A stretch of 36,240 nucleotides of DNA from Hofstenia miamia (GCA_900660155.1 CABFPE010000036.1:2309482-2345721), one strand, 5' to 3'; shown: positions 20,535 to 31,599, counted from the first letter of the stretch. Notes: generated by a model not told the origin, from the letters alone. Numbers and translations: made by a program.

Positions 20535-21296
20535 CCTTCGCCCTTTGTTTATAAAATATGTCAGTGTTTTTTGTTTCTTAAGGGGAGATATGCAACTATG
20601 CCAGAGTACACCGAGAAATTCTGTATTTAATTGTTGGTGACGCATTAGGGTGCAAGTCGATCCAGGAAAAGTTTACTTCAATATTTTTTCAAAGATATTA
20701 AAGCTACAGCAATCAATGGCTAGTATTTTAGTTGCACAATTAGATGAAAACCATGTAAAAGATAAGAGAAATTATGGCGACACCATAGAATTTCTTTTAA
20801 TTATTTTCAATTAAATTTCTTATCAACTGAGCAAGATTTTGATAGTAATAAAAGGAATGTTTACATAAATCAAATTCTAACAGTAAATGTCATTTGCAGT
20901 ACAAAAATTATCATGACATTTGTGTTACATTCGGTGATGACTACTATTGTTAAGTAGGTAGCCATTCCGTAAAAACATTAATGTTCATGCAGCTTTAGTG
21001 GTGCCATCAACAGTTAATACCGACCGGTCGGTTTTTCCACCGAAATTTATATATATATATATATGCCCTTATGTTGGTTTAATCTAGAAAATTGCACATG
21101 GCAATACGTGACCCAAATTTCAAACTGGTAGGCCTATAAATATATTTTTAGAAGAATACACTTTTGATATTTTCTATAAATCAATTTTTTGCATAAATTT
21201 AATAAATTGATTTTGTGAATGTTTTTAGTTAGTATGTATTTGTATAATTCCATAGAACGCAGTCTTTATATATAGATATTATAGATTACCATTCAT
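20535..21296. other. Non-coding, AT-rich; palindrome and TA run
   Basis: No gene seen. It holds a perfect 14-bp palindrome ACCGACCGGTCGGT at 21019-21032 and a (TA)n tract near 21049-21064. Confidence 0.45.
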
Positions 21297-22402
21297 TAAT
21301 AATAATAATAATGAATAAATTTATTTAGGGGCATACACAACAAAAAAATAAAAATAAGTCAAGTTTTACGGCAGCGAGGACAGTCACATGATATGAATTA
21401 GGAGCAAATGGAAGAGTAGGCTAAGTTGGAGAAGGGCGCAGCAAAGAGGAAAGCCATCAAAGATTTCTTGAAGCTCGGTGGCGGAGAAAAGAAATCAATC
21501 GCTGTTGGAGGGTTGAGAGTCAAGATGTAATTAGCAGCAGTACAAGCACGATTAAAAAACGAGTGAAGGGTGCGATGTTTCTTGGGACGATGAATGGAGA
21601 AAGTGACAACATCATGAGAGCGAGTGGAGCAGGAATTAGAGAACTTAATGAAATCAAAAGGGTCAAGATCCAATTTGCGAGTCAGTAGTCGATTGAACAG
21701 GAGGAGATCACAGGTATGGAAGTAGAGTGACAGCGGGAGAGTGGAGAATTTCAGCAGAGCGTCTTTATAGGACAAAGGGGAAATCCATTTGAAAACAGGG
21801 GAAATCCATTTGAAAATGGAGTAGAACAAAGCAAGAGATGGCCACCAACATGGTAATGCGTAGAGAATAATCGCGCGAGGAATGGACTTTAACAAAGAGA
21901 GTTTCACAGCGGACGAGGTATTAAATGGAACATTACGGAAAAGAGCAAATAGCGAGGAAATATCTTTGCAGGGCCGCAAATACACATGTCCAGTCCAATT
22001 TAAGTTTGTAGAAAGTTGAACTCCAAGATGAGGCGCAAAGTTCACAGGTAGAGGCAAATCAGAAGGGGGAGCCACAGAAAAGGAAATACCAAGTGTCTTG
22101 GTAGTGCTAAAATCAAGATGGTTGACAGAGGACCAAGTAGACAAGACCTCAAGATCAGAAGAAATGTTAGAAGCAAAAGACCAACCAAAATCCACATACA
22201 ACAGGCAAGACGAGTCGAGAACAGCAAATACTGAGCCTTGAGGGGCACCACTAGTAACGGAGACAGAAGAGATATACGAGTTGATTTTGACACACTGGTG
22301 GCGATTGGTCACGTAAAACTGGAACAGTTCGATGAAATCCACATCAAAACCAAATAAACGTAACTTGTCAAGCAGAATGGAATGAGGGAGGCGATCAAAC
22401 GC
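21297..22402 (-). mobile_element. 5'-truncated LINE, RT C-terminal part, copy 1
   Basis: A non-LTR retrotransposon fragment of about 1.1 kb. On the minus strand it starts inside the RT domain with FDRLPHSILLDKLRLFGF. It continues as one frame from 22342 to 21398 with VTSGAPQGSV. The expected LGPLLFLLYINDL stretch is deleted, and the catalytic region reads LLYVDFG with the second Asp missing. The post-RT region includes LKSIPRAIILYALPCWW and HRPKKHRTLHSFFNRA. A TAA stop comes 10 codons before a Cys-rich end (CDCPRCRKT) preserved in copy 2. A 21-bp direct duplication near 21778-21818 repeats FKWISP. The 3' end is AAATAAATTTATTC plus an (ATT)n tail on the element strand. The clade is uncertain (Jockey/CR1/I group). 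Confidence 0.88.
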
Positions 22403-22756
22403 TAGTAATAATAATTTTTAAATTTGTAATAGCAATTTCTGACATTATGTATTTCTTTAGTTTGGTTAACTCAAGTAAAGATCAATAAAATAATATATGT
22501 ATTTAAACTTGCTCAAAATTTATATATCGACTTGTGTAAATTATGTAAACATTCATATGTATATTTCGAATATTTAACTAAATTTTTTTCATGTGCGAAA
22601 AATGAAGCTTTAGAAATTTTACTATTGATGAATATTCTTTTTATTTTGATGAATATTCTTTTTATTTTTTAAAAAAATCCATCATTTAGTCGTTGTTTAC
22701 CTATCAATACTAGAGAAAAAATAGAAACTTTGTTTAGTTTGAGGAATTCAATAGCC
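22403..22756. other. AT-rich spacer, no gene seen
   Basis: Begins with TAGTAATAATAATTT next to the 5' end of the LINE fragment. It holds a near-perfect direct duplication of TGATGAATATTCTTTTTATTTT at 22626-22668. Confidence 0.45.
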
Positions 22757-23056
22757 AAAGGCGCGTTTACATTTGTGCGTCAAGAGGAAAGTTGAACACA
22801 AAATAGATCGAAAATATATTTCGTTCCTCTCCTTCATGCACTTTCAATTTTGTGGGGGATTTACATTGGAGATTTATTGAAATCGTCAAATGAATTCGTC
22901 ATGATGAACAAATGTAAACACGACCATGCGCTATTGAAATCGTCAAATAAAAATGAAATCAACATGAGGAACAGATGTAAACGCGTCCATGCGCTTTTGA
23001 ATTCGCTTGACGAATTCCTCAAGTTGAACCAGTGTAAACGGGGCTGTACGACGCTG
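22757..23056. mobile_element. MITE-like unit with three 57-63-bp tandem repeats
   Basis: Three direct units start at 22876, 22933 and 22996. Each contains TTGAAWTCG, then a GAACA/GAACC word, TGTAAACRCG and CATGCGCT-like ends. Upstream, near 22759-22795, the same motif occurs inverted (GGCGCGTTTACATTTGTG), and the right end read backwards is CCCCGTTTACACTGG. Together they look like imperfect inverted termini of a small fold-back transposon. The open frame running through it (22850-23065) only translates the repeat and is not a gene. Confidence 0.55.
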
Positions 23057-23059
23057 TAT

Positions 23060-23780
23060 CAATAACAAATTAAGGTGTCAAAAACAAGTTCAATTGAGAT
23101 TGAGGTAGTGTAGACAGCGTATCAACAACAATATTTTCTCGTCAATTGAAAAGTTTATAATTCATTGTAAATGCACATTTAGTTAAACATATTTGTTGCG
23201 TTGGTTATGCAATTTGGATTATCAGTGAAAAGTATTGAGGCTAGTTTGAGTCATTTTTTGTTGACAGTCTCCCGAACTTTTGCATTAGTTATTGTTTCTA
23301 AACCCTTTCAACAAGCGTTATTATTCCTTTTTGGTTACTTGAACAGTCAGAAGCAATAGATATAATAGTTGTACAACCGCTCAATAATCATTTCTTGATT
23401 GGAACGACTGTTATTTCAAACAATGTTTTAGATTTGAGAACATAGCACCCTAAGGTTAATGGGTTTAGCATTATTTGGATTGATTAATGCCACCCATTAA
23501 TGCAATGCAGCAATTTACTATGGCATTCAGTATTCTGAAACGCATTATGGCAAGGCTAATGTGTCGTCTGCAAACCGATTGGAAATTTGAAACGTTTTAA
23601 TGCAGAACTGTGCAACTCCATTTCAACGAATATTCTCGTTTAATTTCAAAAACGAGTTATTAATAATAATAATAATAATAATAATAATGATAATGCACAA
23701 AATCAAGTAGTTGGGTTTTTATGTATGTTGCCCCAGCCATCCAGCACAAATTTAAACGGGGTATTGGTAATATAGCAAAA
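23060..23780. other. Non-coding, AT-rich; TAA microsatellite
   Basis: No gene seen. A (TAA)n tract with one TGA variant lies at about 23660-23695. Confidence 0.45.
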
Positions 23781-23782
23781 TT

Positions 23783-23989
23783 TCACCACATTCTTTTATC
23801 AATACGTTTGCCTTGGAAACACGCTTGTCCACATTCTTCCGCTGTATGCTCTTTCCAAGACCGACCTTTGAATTTCACAACGTAGGAATCTGATAAAAGT
23901 ACAAGCGGCGGAAAAATTGTAAAAGTATGCATTGTGCACGACATTGCAAAAATTAGGTAAAGTATTAAAACTGAAATCATTTTTGGCAT
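23783..23989 (-). CDS. Possible first exon: signal peptide and PAN/Apple-like start
   Basis: The minus-strand frame from an ATG at 23989 gives MPKMISVLILYLIFAMSC, a convincing secretion signal. It is followed by SYVVKFKGRSWKEHTAEECG and QACFQGKRID. The FxGRS...ECxxxC pattern resembles the start of PAN/Apple domains of extracellular proteins. The frame ends at a stop shortly after. A possible donor GTGAAA at the end (after AAGAATGTG) would leave the domain to continue in a further exon, which I did not find. Codon content is less AT-biased than the flanks. It may be a genuine secreted-protein exon or an exon-like coincidence. Confidence 0.35.
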   Translation of the reverse strand: MPKMISVLILYLIFAMSCTMHTFTIFPPLVLLSDSYVVKFKGRSWKEHTAEECGQACFQGKRIDKRMW

Positions 23990-24064
23990 TAAATTACAAA
24001 ATGAGAAAAATTTTGTAAACATCCGGGTTACACATGAATTTTGGCTCAAAAGTGCCTGATGCAC

Positions 24065-24590
24065 TGATTATCCCTGCATAAAAGCTACATACTAATTGTC
24101 TGAAAATAAGCAATTATTAATAACAGGTCCGGTATTTGTTAATGATAATTTCAGAATTTATCCAATAATTCGAAGATTAGGACACAGAATTCAAAACAAT
24201 TGAACAAATAATATGCTTCGATTTAAATCTATTTAAATCAAATGTTTTATATCAGCCAACACAGTTGCTCGACTTAAATTGTTGGTTACTCAGTTTCGCA
24301 ATACGACAAAAAATTGGATAATAGATATTCGTGTAATATACTCACTTTGACTGTTAATATAGTATAACATAATGTATTTGTTTTGCTGTTGCTATGATGC
24401 TTATGTAACATACACAACTCAGTTGAAATAATTTAAAAAAATTATTTTTAAATTATGGTTCATTGTATTCAGTTACACTCATTTTCGAAAGTTTAAGATA
24501 ACCACGCTTACTTTGTTTTTCATTATGTATTTGTACAGAAGTTCAATGGAACAGAATATATTTTGTTTAACTAAAAATAATAAGTTACAA
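24065..24590. other. AT-rich spacer, no gene seen
   Basis: No coding signal. A CAGTTACACTCATTTTCGAA word near 24471 could be the outer end of the Tc1-like element that follows, but no inverted partner was found on the other side. Confidence 0.35.
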
Positions 24591-24637
24591 TTGTATGCAT
24601 AATTACACATATGTTAATTATGGTAACTAACACGAAT

Positions 24638-25490
24638 TAATATTTTGTCTTTCCTCCTTTAGCTGCAATGACAGCATTAATACGTCCAGGCATAGAACAC
24701 ACAAAAGAATTGCAAAGTTCTTCCGAAATTTCAGTGATCCAAACAATTTTTATTGCCTCTTTCATTACTTAAATGGAAGCAATAAGCTTTTCGGACATGA
24801 AAATGTTGCAGCCTTTCGTTTTGCAATCCAATTTAAAGTGCGGAATTAATGGCCACATTATTGTCCAGAATAGACATTCCACCACGTCCAAATCCGCTCA
24901 TGCAGGCCCAAATCATGACGGATGTTTTATTCGCGGTACAATGTAACGGCCTCGATAACGACTTCCAGATGGCCACCATGCATGACTGACTCTTGTACCA
25001 AACTGACCGATAGAACATTCGTCCGACTACATCATCTTCTTCCAGTCATCCAAGGTCCAATGACGATGTTCATGAGCAAACTCAAGTCGTTTTTTCGCAT
25101 TGCGGCAGTCAAGAAGGGCTTTCTGGCAGGTTTTAAGCTAGTCAACTGCATCGATTTCAACCGTCGACTTATTGTTGAGCAATGAATATCAACTCCTGTT
25201 GCACGTAGTTCATTTCGAATCTGTGTCAGAGAGGCGAACGGATTGCCAACAGTCGTTCGTCTAATGACACGTCATTCGACTTTGTTGTTTTCTTCTGACC
25301 TGCGGCTCTTATTGCGGCATGGTACGAGCCCAAGGAAGCAAAGCAGGATAATGCACCGTGAACAGCAGTTTTAGATACAGTCAGTCGCTTCGCGATGTCT
25401 CGTTCGCCTAAACTTATCTATTTAGCGCGATTATGTGCGACCGCTTTATCTGTGAGAGGTTTCTTCTACCCATCAACTCTGAAAATACAA
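24638..25490 (-). pseudogene. Decayed Tc1-like transposase
   Basis: DNA transposase of the Tc1/mariner superfamily, broken by stops and shifts. In order on the minus strand: a helix-turn-helix GERDIAKRLTVSKTAVHGAL (about 25405-25346); a second DNA-binding part QIRNELRATGVDIHCSTISR with RRLKSMQLTSLKPARKPF (about 25225-25117); the DDE start FAHEHRHWTLDDWKKMM followed by a stop and SDECSIGQFG (about 25077-24995), which holds the first catalytic Asp; then KTSVMIWACMSGFGRGG (about 24924-24875). The typical C-terminus GRINAVIAAKGGKTKY is followed by TAA at 24638-24640. The second and third acidic residues could not be placed. The 5' side runs into an assembly gap. Inverted termini were not confirmed. 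Confidence 0.85.
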
Positions 25491-25671
25491 AAAACACTTA
25501 CCAAACATATGAAAATGTCTATTAAATTCTANNNNNNNNNNNNNNNNNNNNNCTTATCTATTTAGCGCGATTATGTGCGACCGCTTTATCTGTGAGAGGT
25601 TTCTTCTACCCATCAACTCTGAAAATACAAAAAACACTTACCAAACATATGAAAATGTCTATTAAATTCTA
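25413..25671. repeat. Identical 119-bp copies on both sides of an N gap
   Basis: Bases 25413-25531 and 25553-25671 are identical and are separated only by the N run. This is the mark of two overlapping contig ends that were not merged. The true sequence probably has one copy. It spans the N-terminal end of the Tc1-like relic. Confidence 0.93.
25532..25552. other. Assembly gap, 21 N
   Basis: Run of undetermined bases between the two identical 119-bp copies. Confidence 0.99.
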
Positions 25672-26225
25672 TAAAAATGTCTATAAAAGTTTCTATTAAG
25701 TAGCAACAGCAAAAAGCTAGCTACATAATAACATGCAAATAACGGGTGATTAATAAGTAATGCCCGAAAGAAAAGCTTTTGCTTTCCAACCAGTAGTCTT
25801 ATGGCCTCAAAAGGGTTCTATTTAAAAACGAATGGATACTCAGAATTCAGATGCGCATAAAACAAACATTTACTGTCGAATGGATTTTAAAAAGTTGTTT
25901 AAGTTTACAAATGGCATTAATGAATAGAGATTAGCAAATGCAGACAAAAGTATTTACTAACAGATCACTCAGCAGATACACACAATCACTTATCCGCGGC
26001 TTAAAAGCACATGAGTTGCATTGACGAATAGATTGGCAGATTCTCACATACACTATTGGACAAATTCACACTAAATTATGTGTTTTTCTATAAAACGTAA
26101 GTAAGCAAACACCAAAGAAAACCAAAATGTAAAAATTATGTATGTGGTCTTAAACTTTTGCAATTGACTTTATTCAAAACACTGCAGTGTGCAGCCTCAA
26201 ATTGAGCTATCCCTGTAAACCTGTA
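25672..26225. other. AT-rich spacer, no gene seen
   Basis: No coding signal on either strand and no terminal inverted repeat matching the left side of the Tc1-like relic. Confidence 0.4.
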
Positions 26226-26737
26226 ATAATAATAATAATAATAATCAATGACTTTATTTAGCCGCTGAAGGCATACACAACAAGAAAATAAAAACAAGTC
26301 AAGTTTTACGGCAGCGAGGACAGTCACAGGAGATGAAATAGGAGCAAATGGAAGAGTAGGCGAAGTCGGAGAAGGGCTCAGCAAAGAGGAAAGCCATCAA
26401 AGATTTCTTGAAGCTCGGTGGTGGGGAAAAGAAATCAATCGCTGTTGGAGGGTTGCGAGTCAAGATGTAATTAGCAGCAGTACAAGCACGATTGAAAAAC
26501 GAGTGAAGGGTGCGATGTTTCTTGGGACGATGAATGGAGAAGGTGACAACATCATCAGAGCGAGTGCAGCAGGAATTAGAGAACTTAATGAAATCAAAAG
26601 GATCAAGATCCAATTTGCGAGTCAGTAGTCGATTGAACAGAAGGAGATCACAGGCATGGAAGTAGAGTGACAGCGGGAGAGTGGAGAACTTCAGCAGAGC
26701 GTCTTTATAGGCTAAAGAGGAAATCCATTTGAAAGTT
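26226..26737 (-). mobile_element. 5'-truncated LINE, same family as 21297-22402, copy 2
   Basis: About 510 bp, roughly 95% identical by eye to copy 1. It covers the post-RT C-terminal coding part from FKWISSLAYKDALLKFSTLP to the end SICSYFISCDCPRCRKT, with a stop at 26299. The 3' untranslated part ends in (ATT)n on the element strand (TAA run at 26225-26245 on the plus strand). Similarity stops sharply at about 26737, the 5' truncation point. It shows that copy 1 carries a premature stop. Confidence 0.88.
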
Positions 26738-28090
26738 GGGTATTTTGGGACGTCTCATGGAGTTGGTGAGAGGACGATAAGAAAACCAACAGTGAGAGTC
26801 TTAGTATTTAATGTAACAATTACTATAAGACTAGTCTTGCTTGGATTTGGATGAGATTATACAAGTCAGAAGGAGGATGTTCCCGATTGTTTAATCTTTG
26901 GGAATATCCGCTAACCCGTATTTGAATAAGTTTTTTATTGTTGTTAATGCATTTTTATGGAACTTCATAGAGAATTGAGTATGCAGTTTCATTCTGCTTT
27001 TCAGAGAGGCAAAATCTCAATTCATTAAAGCAGTCCGCTAAATCTTAGTCAAAATCATGTGTCAAAGAAAAAATATCCTCCTAACGATTTAGAAATCGCA
27101 TACTAATTAGTTTTAAATTTATGCTCTGATTCGTTGTTCTGAAATAAAACCCCTCTATATTTTCAAATGATTTTTATATACATTTAAAATAAATGACATT
27201 CCTGGATGTTTATGGATTAAACTAAATGACTTTAATGTACTTCTGGAAATTATGAACCTAATGTCTTAATCTCATTTTGAATTCAGAAATTAAATTTTCA
27301 GTGCTAATTCTTTTGGATGATGATTATTATTGCGACATTTTAATAATTACCAATGCTAGATGAACAATTAAATGAGCGCTGCGGGTATTCGAACACTGAT
27401 TCTTTACAAAGAAGCATTTTAAATATTACGTGATTACCTTGTAATAATTAAAAAAATTTGCACTTAATTCAAAAACTATAATGCACGATACGTGACTTCT
27501 GATCTTGACAGAAATATATATATATATATATATAGCTATGCAAAATAATATTTCAAGTGTTTATTTTGTAAAAAAATGTCAAATTTAATTTGTTCGAAAA
27601 CGTGGTTTCGTAAGTCCGGCAATACTGGAATTTTTTATGTTTGTTGATTTATTATTCTATCATTTCCCTTGCATAGCAAAAACATTATAAATCGAATAAA
27701 TTTTGAGACAATATAAAAACATTTTATACGTCACCACTTACTAAAAAATCGTGATCTTCTAATGCAACTCTCACCAAGTTCAATTTGAAAATTCTTGCAA
27801 CTTCTTGGAAATCCCAGTATAGTGCTTGAAAACATATTTTAAGTATTATTAAAAATGAAAAAATACATTAAATTTTATTCTTTAATGTGTAATGGATGAT
27901 TACTTCATTTTGTTTTCAGCCAAGAGCAACTTTCATGGATATTAAAACCTTGCGTAATAGACAGAAAACTTCTTTAAAATATCAAGCAATTATTTTTAAT
28001 GATCTCTAGCAAATTTATGATAATTTACATTAAAAGTTATACGTTAAAGAAAAAAAGTAAATGTCTTTCGAATTTTATGTTTTTGTTAAA
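26738..28090. other. AT-rich, mostly non-coding
   Basis: No gene assigned. (TA)n microsatellite at about 27513-27533. On the minus strand near 27830-27750, an open 80-bp stretch between TTTTCAAG and GTAAGTGG has the form of a small exon (VARIFKLNLVRVALEDHDFL), but I cannot link it to a family. Confidence 0.35.
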
Positions 28091-28098
28091 GATCTTAC

Positions 28099-28380
28099 TC
28101 ATGGTGTCTTAATTAGTAGAACAATATTTTTAAGAGAACAGTCACAATGAAATAGATTGCTTAAGAAGTAAAAGCACGCTTGTATGGACTCAAAGAATGT
28201 TCCACCACTGGAATATGTTACTGAATATATTTGATGTCCAGAAAGCAAAGACTGTCCAAGAAGATTAGAGAAACTAAAAATAGAAATCTTTGAAAAAAAT
28301 ATTTCAATCCATTCTATCCAATTAAAAAAAAATTTATTCACCACAGGGCATTGCCAAATATTGCACTTACCAAGCATCAA
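28099..28380 (-). pseudogene. Possible LRR-protein exon (LRR plus LRRCT-like end)
   Basis: The minus-strand frame of 93 codons contains SLLSGHQIYSVTYSSGGTF, similar to a leucine-rich repeat (LxxNxI...F). It then has CFYFLSNLFHCDCSLKNIVL, which resembles the NPFHCDCSL start of an LRR C-terminal cap. A Cys-bearing start (CNIWQCPVV) could be an LRRNT remnant. Key leucines and the Asn of the repeat are partly lost. The frame ends at TGA followed by a donor-like GTAAG. It is either a decayed LRR gene fragment or a chance match. No neighbouring exon was confirmed. Confidence 0.35.
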
Positions 28381-28984
28381 GGAGGCTCAAGTACTTGTAA
28401 AATTTGTCCAAGTGCGTATTTTCAAGAAAGCAACTATTTCCAGTAGTTTCATAATATAGTTAACCTTATAACAAACAAATATAAGTATTTTGATGATGTA
28501 AATAAATCACCTTAGGCCTTATTCTATCCATGCGGTATGTTTTCACTATGTTATTGCCTGACTAAAAATTATGTAATGTCTTCATTGATTTCTGCAAACT
28601 TTAATAGTTTAAGTACTGCATATCCAACATTGGAAAATATAATTGAAAGTCAAGACCAGTAAAATTTAGATTATTTTAAACACCATCAGTGTATGATGAA
28701 TTGCTGTTGATGCCTCTTTTGTCAAATTCAGTAACCCTTTGTTTTTGTGTTGCATTGATTTGAATTTTATTTGCAAATAATTCTTAATATTTTAGTTAAT
28801 CATTAATTTATCACAATTCAGATGCATCTGACCCAGAAAAAATTTCGGATCTGTTTAGGATCCAAAATTTCTAAAATGCGTAAATTATACAAAAACATTT
28901 TGTTTATTATGGATTCAAAATATAATTACTAAGAATCTAGATCATCCGAAATACCAATATGTAAGTACATTGATTGTTGATTTT
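28381..28984. other. AT-rich spacer, no gene seen
   Basis: No coding signal that I can support. Confidence 0.4.
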
Positions 28985-29960
28985 TATTTATCATTGTAAA
29001 ACACAATCTACTCCTGAAAAAACTAAACTCTTTTTGTATGCCTAAAGAAATTGGTATGTCAATTTTTTAACACGCAGACAACAAAGAGTTGTAGTTAACA
29101 ATACTGCAATTATGCTTTAATGACTCGAGGTATTCCACAAGGATCTCTATTATTTGCGTTGTTTGTTAATGACATCAAACCATAACATGAAACAGTTTTA
29201 CTTGCTAAATATGAAAATCTTTGAACTTTAATTGTTCCTGTATGCATTAATAATGATGATTATCATTCAGAAGGAGAAATTTTACATGCTCAAGACTGAT
29301 GTGAACTTAATGGCATGAAATAATTTTTTTTATATTACTAAGAAATCCACTGACAGCATATGCTCAATATTATGAGTAAGCTTTTAGAAAATACAGTAGA
29401 ATTTGCATTGAAATATTCATCTCTGCTACCCTAGAAACCATATGTGAGATTACTGTCAGATTACATTAATTTTTCAGAGGTGGCATGTCGTTGAAAATGA
29501 TCTATATTACATACAAGTTTGCGTATTGATGTCCAGCAACAAAACACCTGTATGTGATGAATATTTCAATTGAAGGAGACTGGAAATCTTTTATTTATTC
29601 AGATGATTTACTAACTCAAATATTCGTATTATAATTTGAATATTTATGTCATTAATCTTGGTGTCCTTTTAAACGGACAAACCGTTCTCCACATTTATGA
29701 TAATTTTTCTCCAAACATAGGAAATTTGGAAATCATAAGACATGGGCATATCTGTTGGTGAACCTGCTTGAATGCAATGTTAGGAATTTGTACTCGTATT
29801 ACTGGACCTAATGTATTTAAAAAGACTAACTATTTTTCATTAAAGAACTGCGATTTTTGAAAAATTATTCTTACTCTGTGTTCAGGTAAATATCAGGTTC
29901 AAAACCTATGGGATCATAAACTAATTTTGACTATTTTGATAGACTCCCAAGCCCATTAGG
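28985..29960 (+). pseudogene. Decayed LINE reverse transcriptase, plus strand
   Basis: A non-LTR RT relic in several frames. IVKHNLLLKKLNSFCMPKEI (28995-29054) corresponds to the V-D-H-N-x-L-L-x-K-L region of Jockey/CR1-type RT. RRQQRVVVNN (about 29077-29106) follows. TRGIPQGSLLFALFVNDIKP (29122-29181) is the G-x-P-Q-G-S motif with the following I-N-D. CELNGMK (near 29300) and ITKKSTDSI match the post-YADD region. LGVLLNGQTVLHIYDNFSP (near 29660) and NYFSLKNCDF (near 29829) match the RT C-terminal part. The YADD box itself is not recognisable. Many stops occur. It is much older than the copies at 21.3 and 26.2 kb. Confidence 0.72.
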
Positions 29961-31260
29961 ATGTCCCATGTGCAAATTCAGCCGTAACAGGCTTACTGAA
30001 CACTTTCTGGTTTAGAAGACCTTTTGTCATTGCGTGCAGATGGGCATGTATGTCCTCTACCTAAGTATCTTAATTGCTGCAACATTAATTTATGATGTTA
30101 TTATCACGTCAATTTCCAAATCAAAGTGAACAGATTTGCATACATTATAACCTTACTATGTAATGGGATTCGCACAAGTTCTTAACATCAAAATCTATGA
30201 AAATTTTGTGTAATTCAATCAAAATTTTAATGGAAGAACATTATAATTCAGACGTTATGGTGTCTAATGGAATAATTTTTTGTGGATTTTACCTTAACAA
30301 CAAAATACAGAAATACAACGATAGAAGTGATATGAATATATCCACAATAGTGAATTTTAGCATGATACGTTATTAATCTTTACCAAGAAGTTGTATAATT
30401 TTTAACTGCTATTTTAGATTTTTAATGTATACATAAGATCAAAACTTTTATATTATTTGCTATGTGGTTGCACAGTTTACCTACTAGCTTTAAAATTAAG
30501 CTGATAATTCAGTTAATCTAGACACAACTTAATAGTATCGTTTAGGTAGAGAATTTTAATCGCAAGCCAATTTTGAAATTTTATTTTTTTCAATGTTGCA
30601 AGGCACAGTCATTGTGATTCAGAGATCATGATGTCAATGTCAGAGTTTTATATAAAACATGTTTTCTCCATAGTTCGAGAATTCCTTGAAAGAAAAATAA
30701 AGTTCGTAAAAATTCGCAAACCTTTCCAATTTGATAAAGTGCGTAAAAGTTCATAAAAGTTCGGAAACAATTAATATTTTCAGAAGCTGAAATGAAGTTT
30801 ACTTAGTCATCATTGCCTAACCTAACCCTAACCCTTCCAGAAACGACTGAAACGAGGGGCCGCCAACAAACTTATGTTTTTTTCATAAGAAACGGTATTG
30901 AGATGTTAGGTGGATGGCGGGGCGTCCTTCATAGTTGCAGGAGCAGCGATTGAGAAGGGACAGGAGAGAAGTGTCCAGATTTTATTTGTAAAGCATGTAC
31001 AATGTCCCCCCCCCTACACCAATAGAAAAATTTCTAATTTTTTAAACAAATTTCAATATTCTCTAGTTAAAGAAACTAAAATTTTCGTAAATTTTCAGAA
31101 TGTTGAGACTGTGCAGTGTATCTATAGAGTGTGACACAAATATCGCTTTGATTTTGATTTTTAAATTACCAGTTTTAAATGTATTTTTGTTAAAAAATAT
31201 GTTTTTGTTTTTAATGTAATTTCAAACATTACGAATTTCTAGAGTTGATAAATTATTAAT
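29961..31260. other. Non-coding with short repeat words
   Basis: No gene seen. It contains the short telomere-like string CCTAACCTAACCCTAACCC at 30816-30834. GTTCGTAAAARTTCGCRAA words occur at 30701 and 31261, with shorter variants near 30739-30768. A C9 run is at about 31006-31014. Confidence 0.45.
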
Positions 31261-31291
31261 GTTCGTAAAAGTTCGCGAATTTTAGCTTTGN

Positions 31292-31586
31292 GTGTGAAAC
31301 TCGGAGCAGGATTATTGGGGAGAGATGAGACAGAACGCGAGGCAGCAGCACTGTAGGAGAACATTTGGGATTGCAGAGAGGAAACATCAGAGGAAAGCTT
31401 TGTTAGGGAGTCAGATAAGGATGATATGACGCCAGGGCCATCATTGGTGGACGGAGTCGAGGTAGAGAGAGCAGAGACCGCTTGGCGTAACAACGAAATG
31501 ATGGCGTCTTTCTTCAGACCACCAACAGCGGAGGCAAACTGGGCATCGCTCAAATTTTTGAGGTCGGACAGCGAAATTGGGGGCAT
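31292..31586 (-). pseudogene. Likely LINE ORF1 N-terminal fragment
   Basis: A minus-strand frame from ATG at 31586 reads MPPISLSDLKNLSDAQFASA and continues Ser/Thr-rich (AVSALSTSTPSTNDGPG, SSLSDSLTKLSSDVSSLQSQ) for about 98 codons, to a single N at 31291. Its CpG-rich, GC-richer composition resembles the LINE copies at 21.3 and 26.2 kb, and it could be their ORF1, but no overlap exists to prove it. Similarity to AT-rich repeat DNA begins immediately after the N, so the join may be artificial. A host low-complexity protein exon is the alternative. Confidence 0.4.
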
Positions 31587-31599
31587 AGCTGAAATCTAA

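Noticed and set aside
22850..23065. Small plus-strand protein gene of 71 codons
   Set aside because: The reading frame merely translates the 57-63-bp tandem repeat.
24471..24500. Tc1 terminal inverted repeat CAGTTACACTC
   Set aside because: No inverted partner was found on the far side of the transposase; the far side is disturbed by the gap, so it stays unproven.
30957..30975. Rab exon 4 at a GQER-like word
   Set aside because: The context (GAAIEKGQERSVQ) lacks WDTA before it and the rest of the Rab G3 region; frame and splice sites do not fit.
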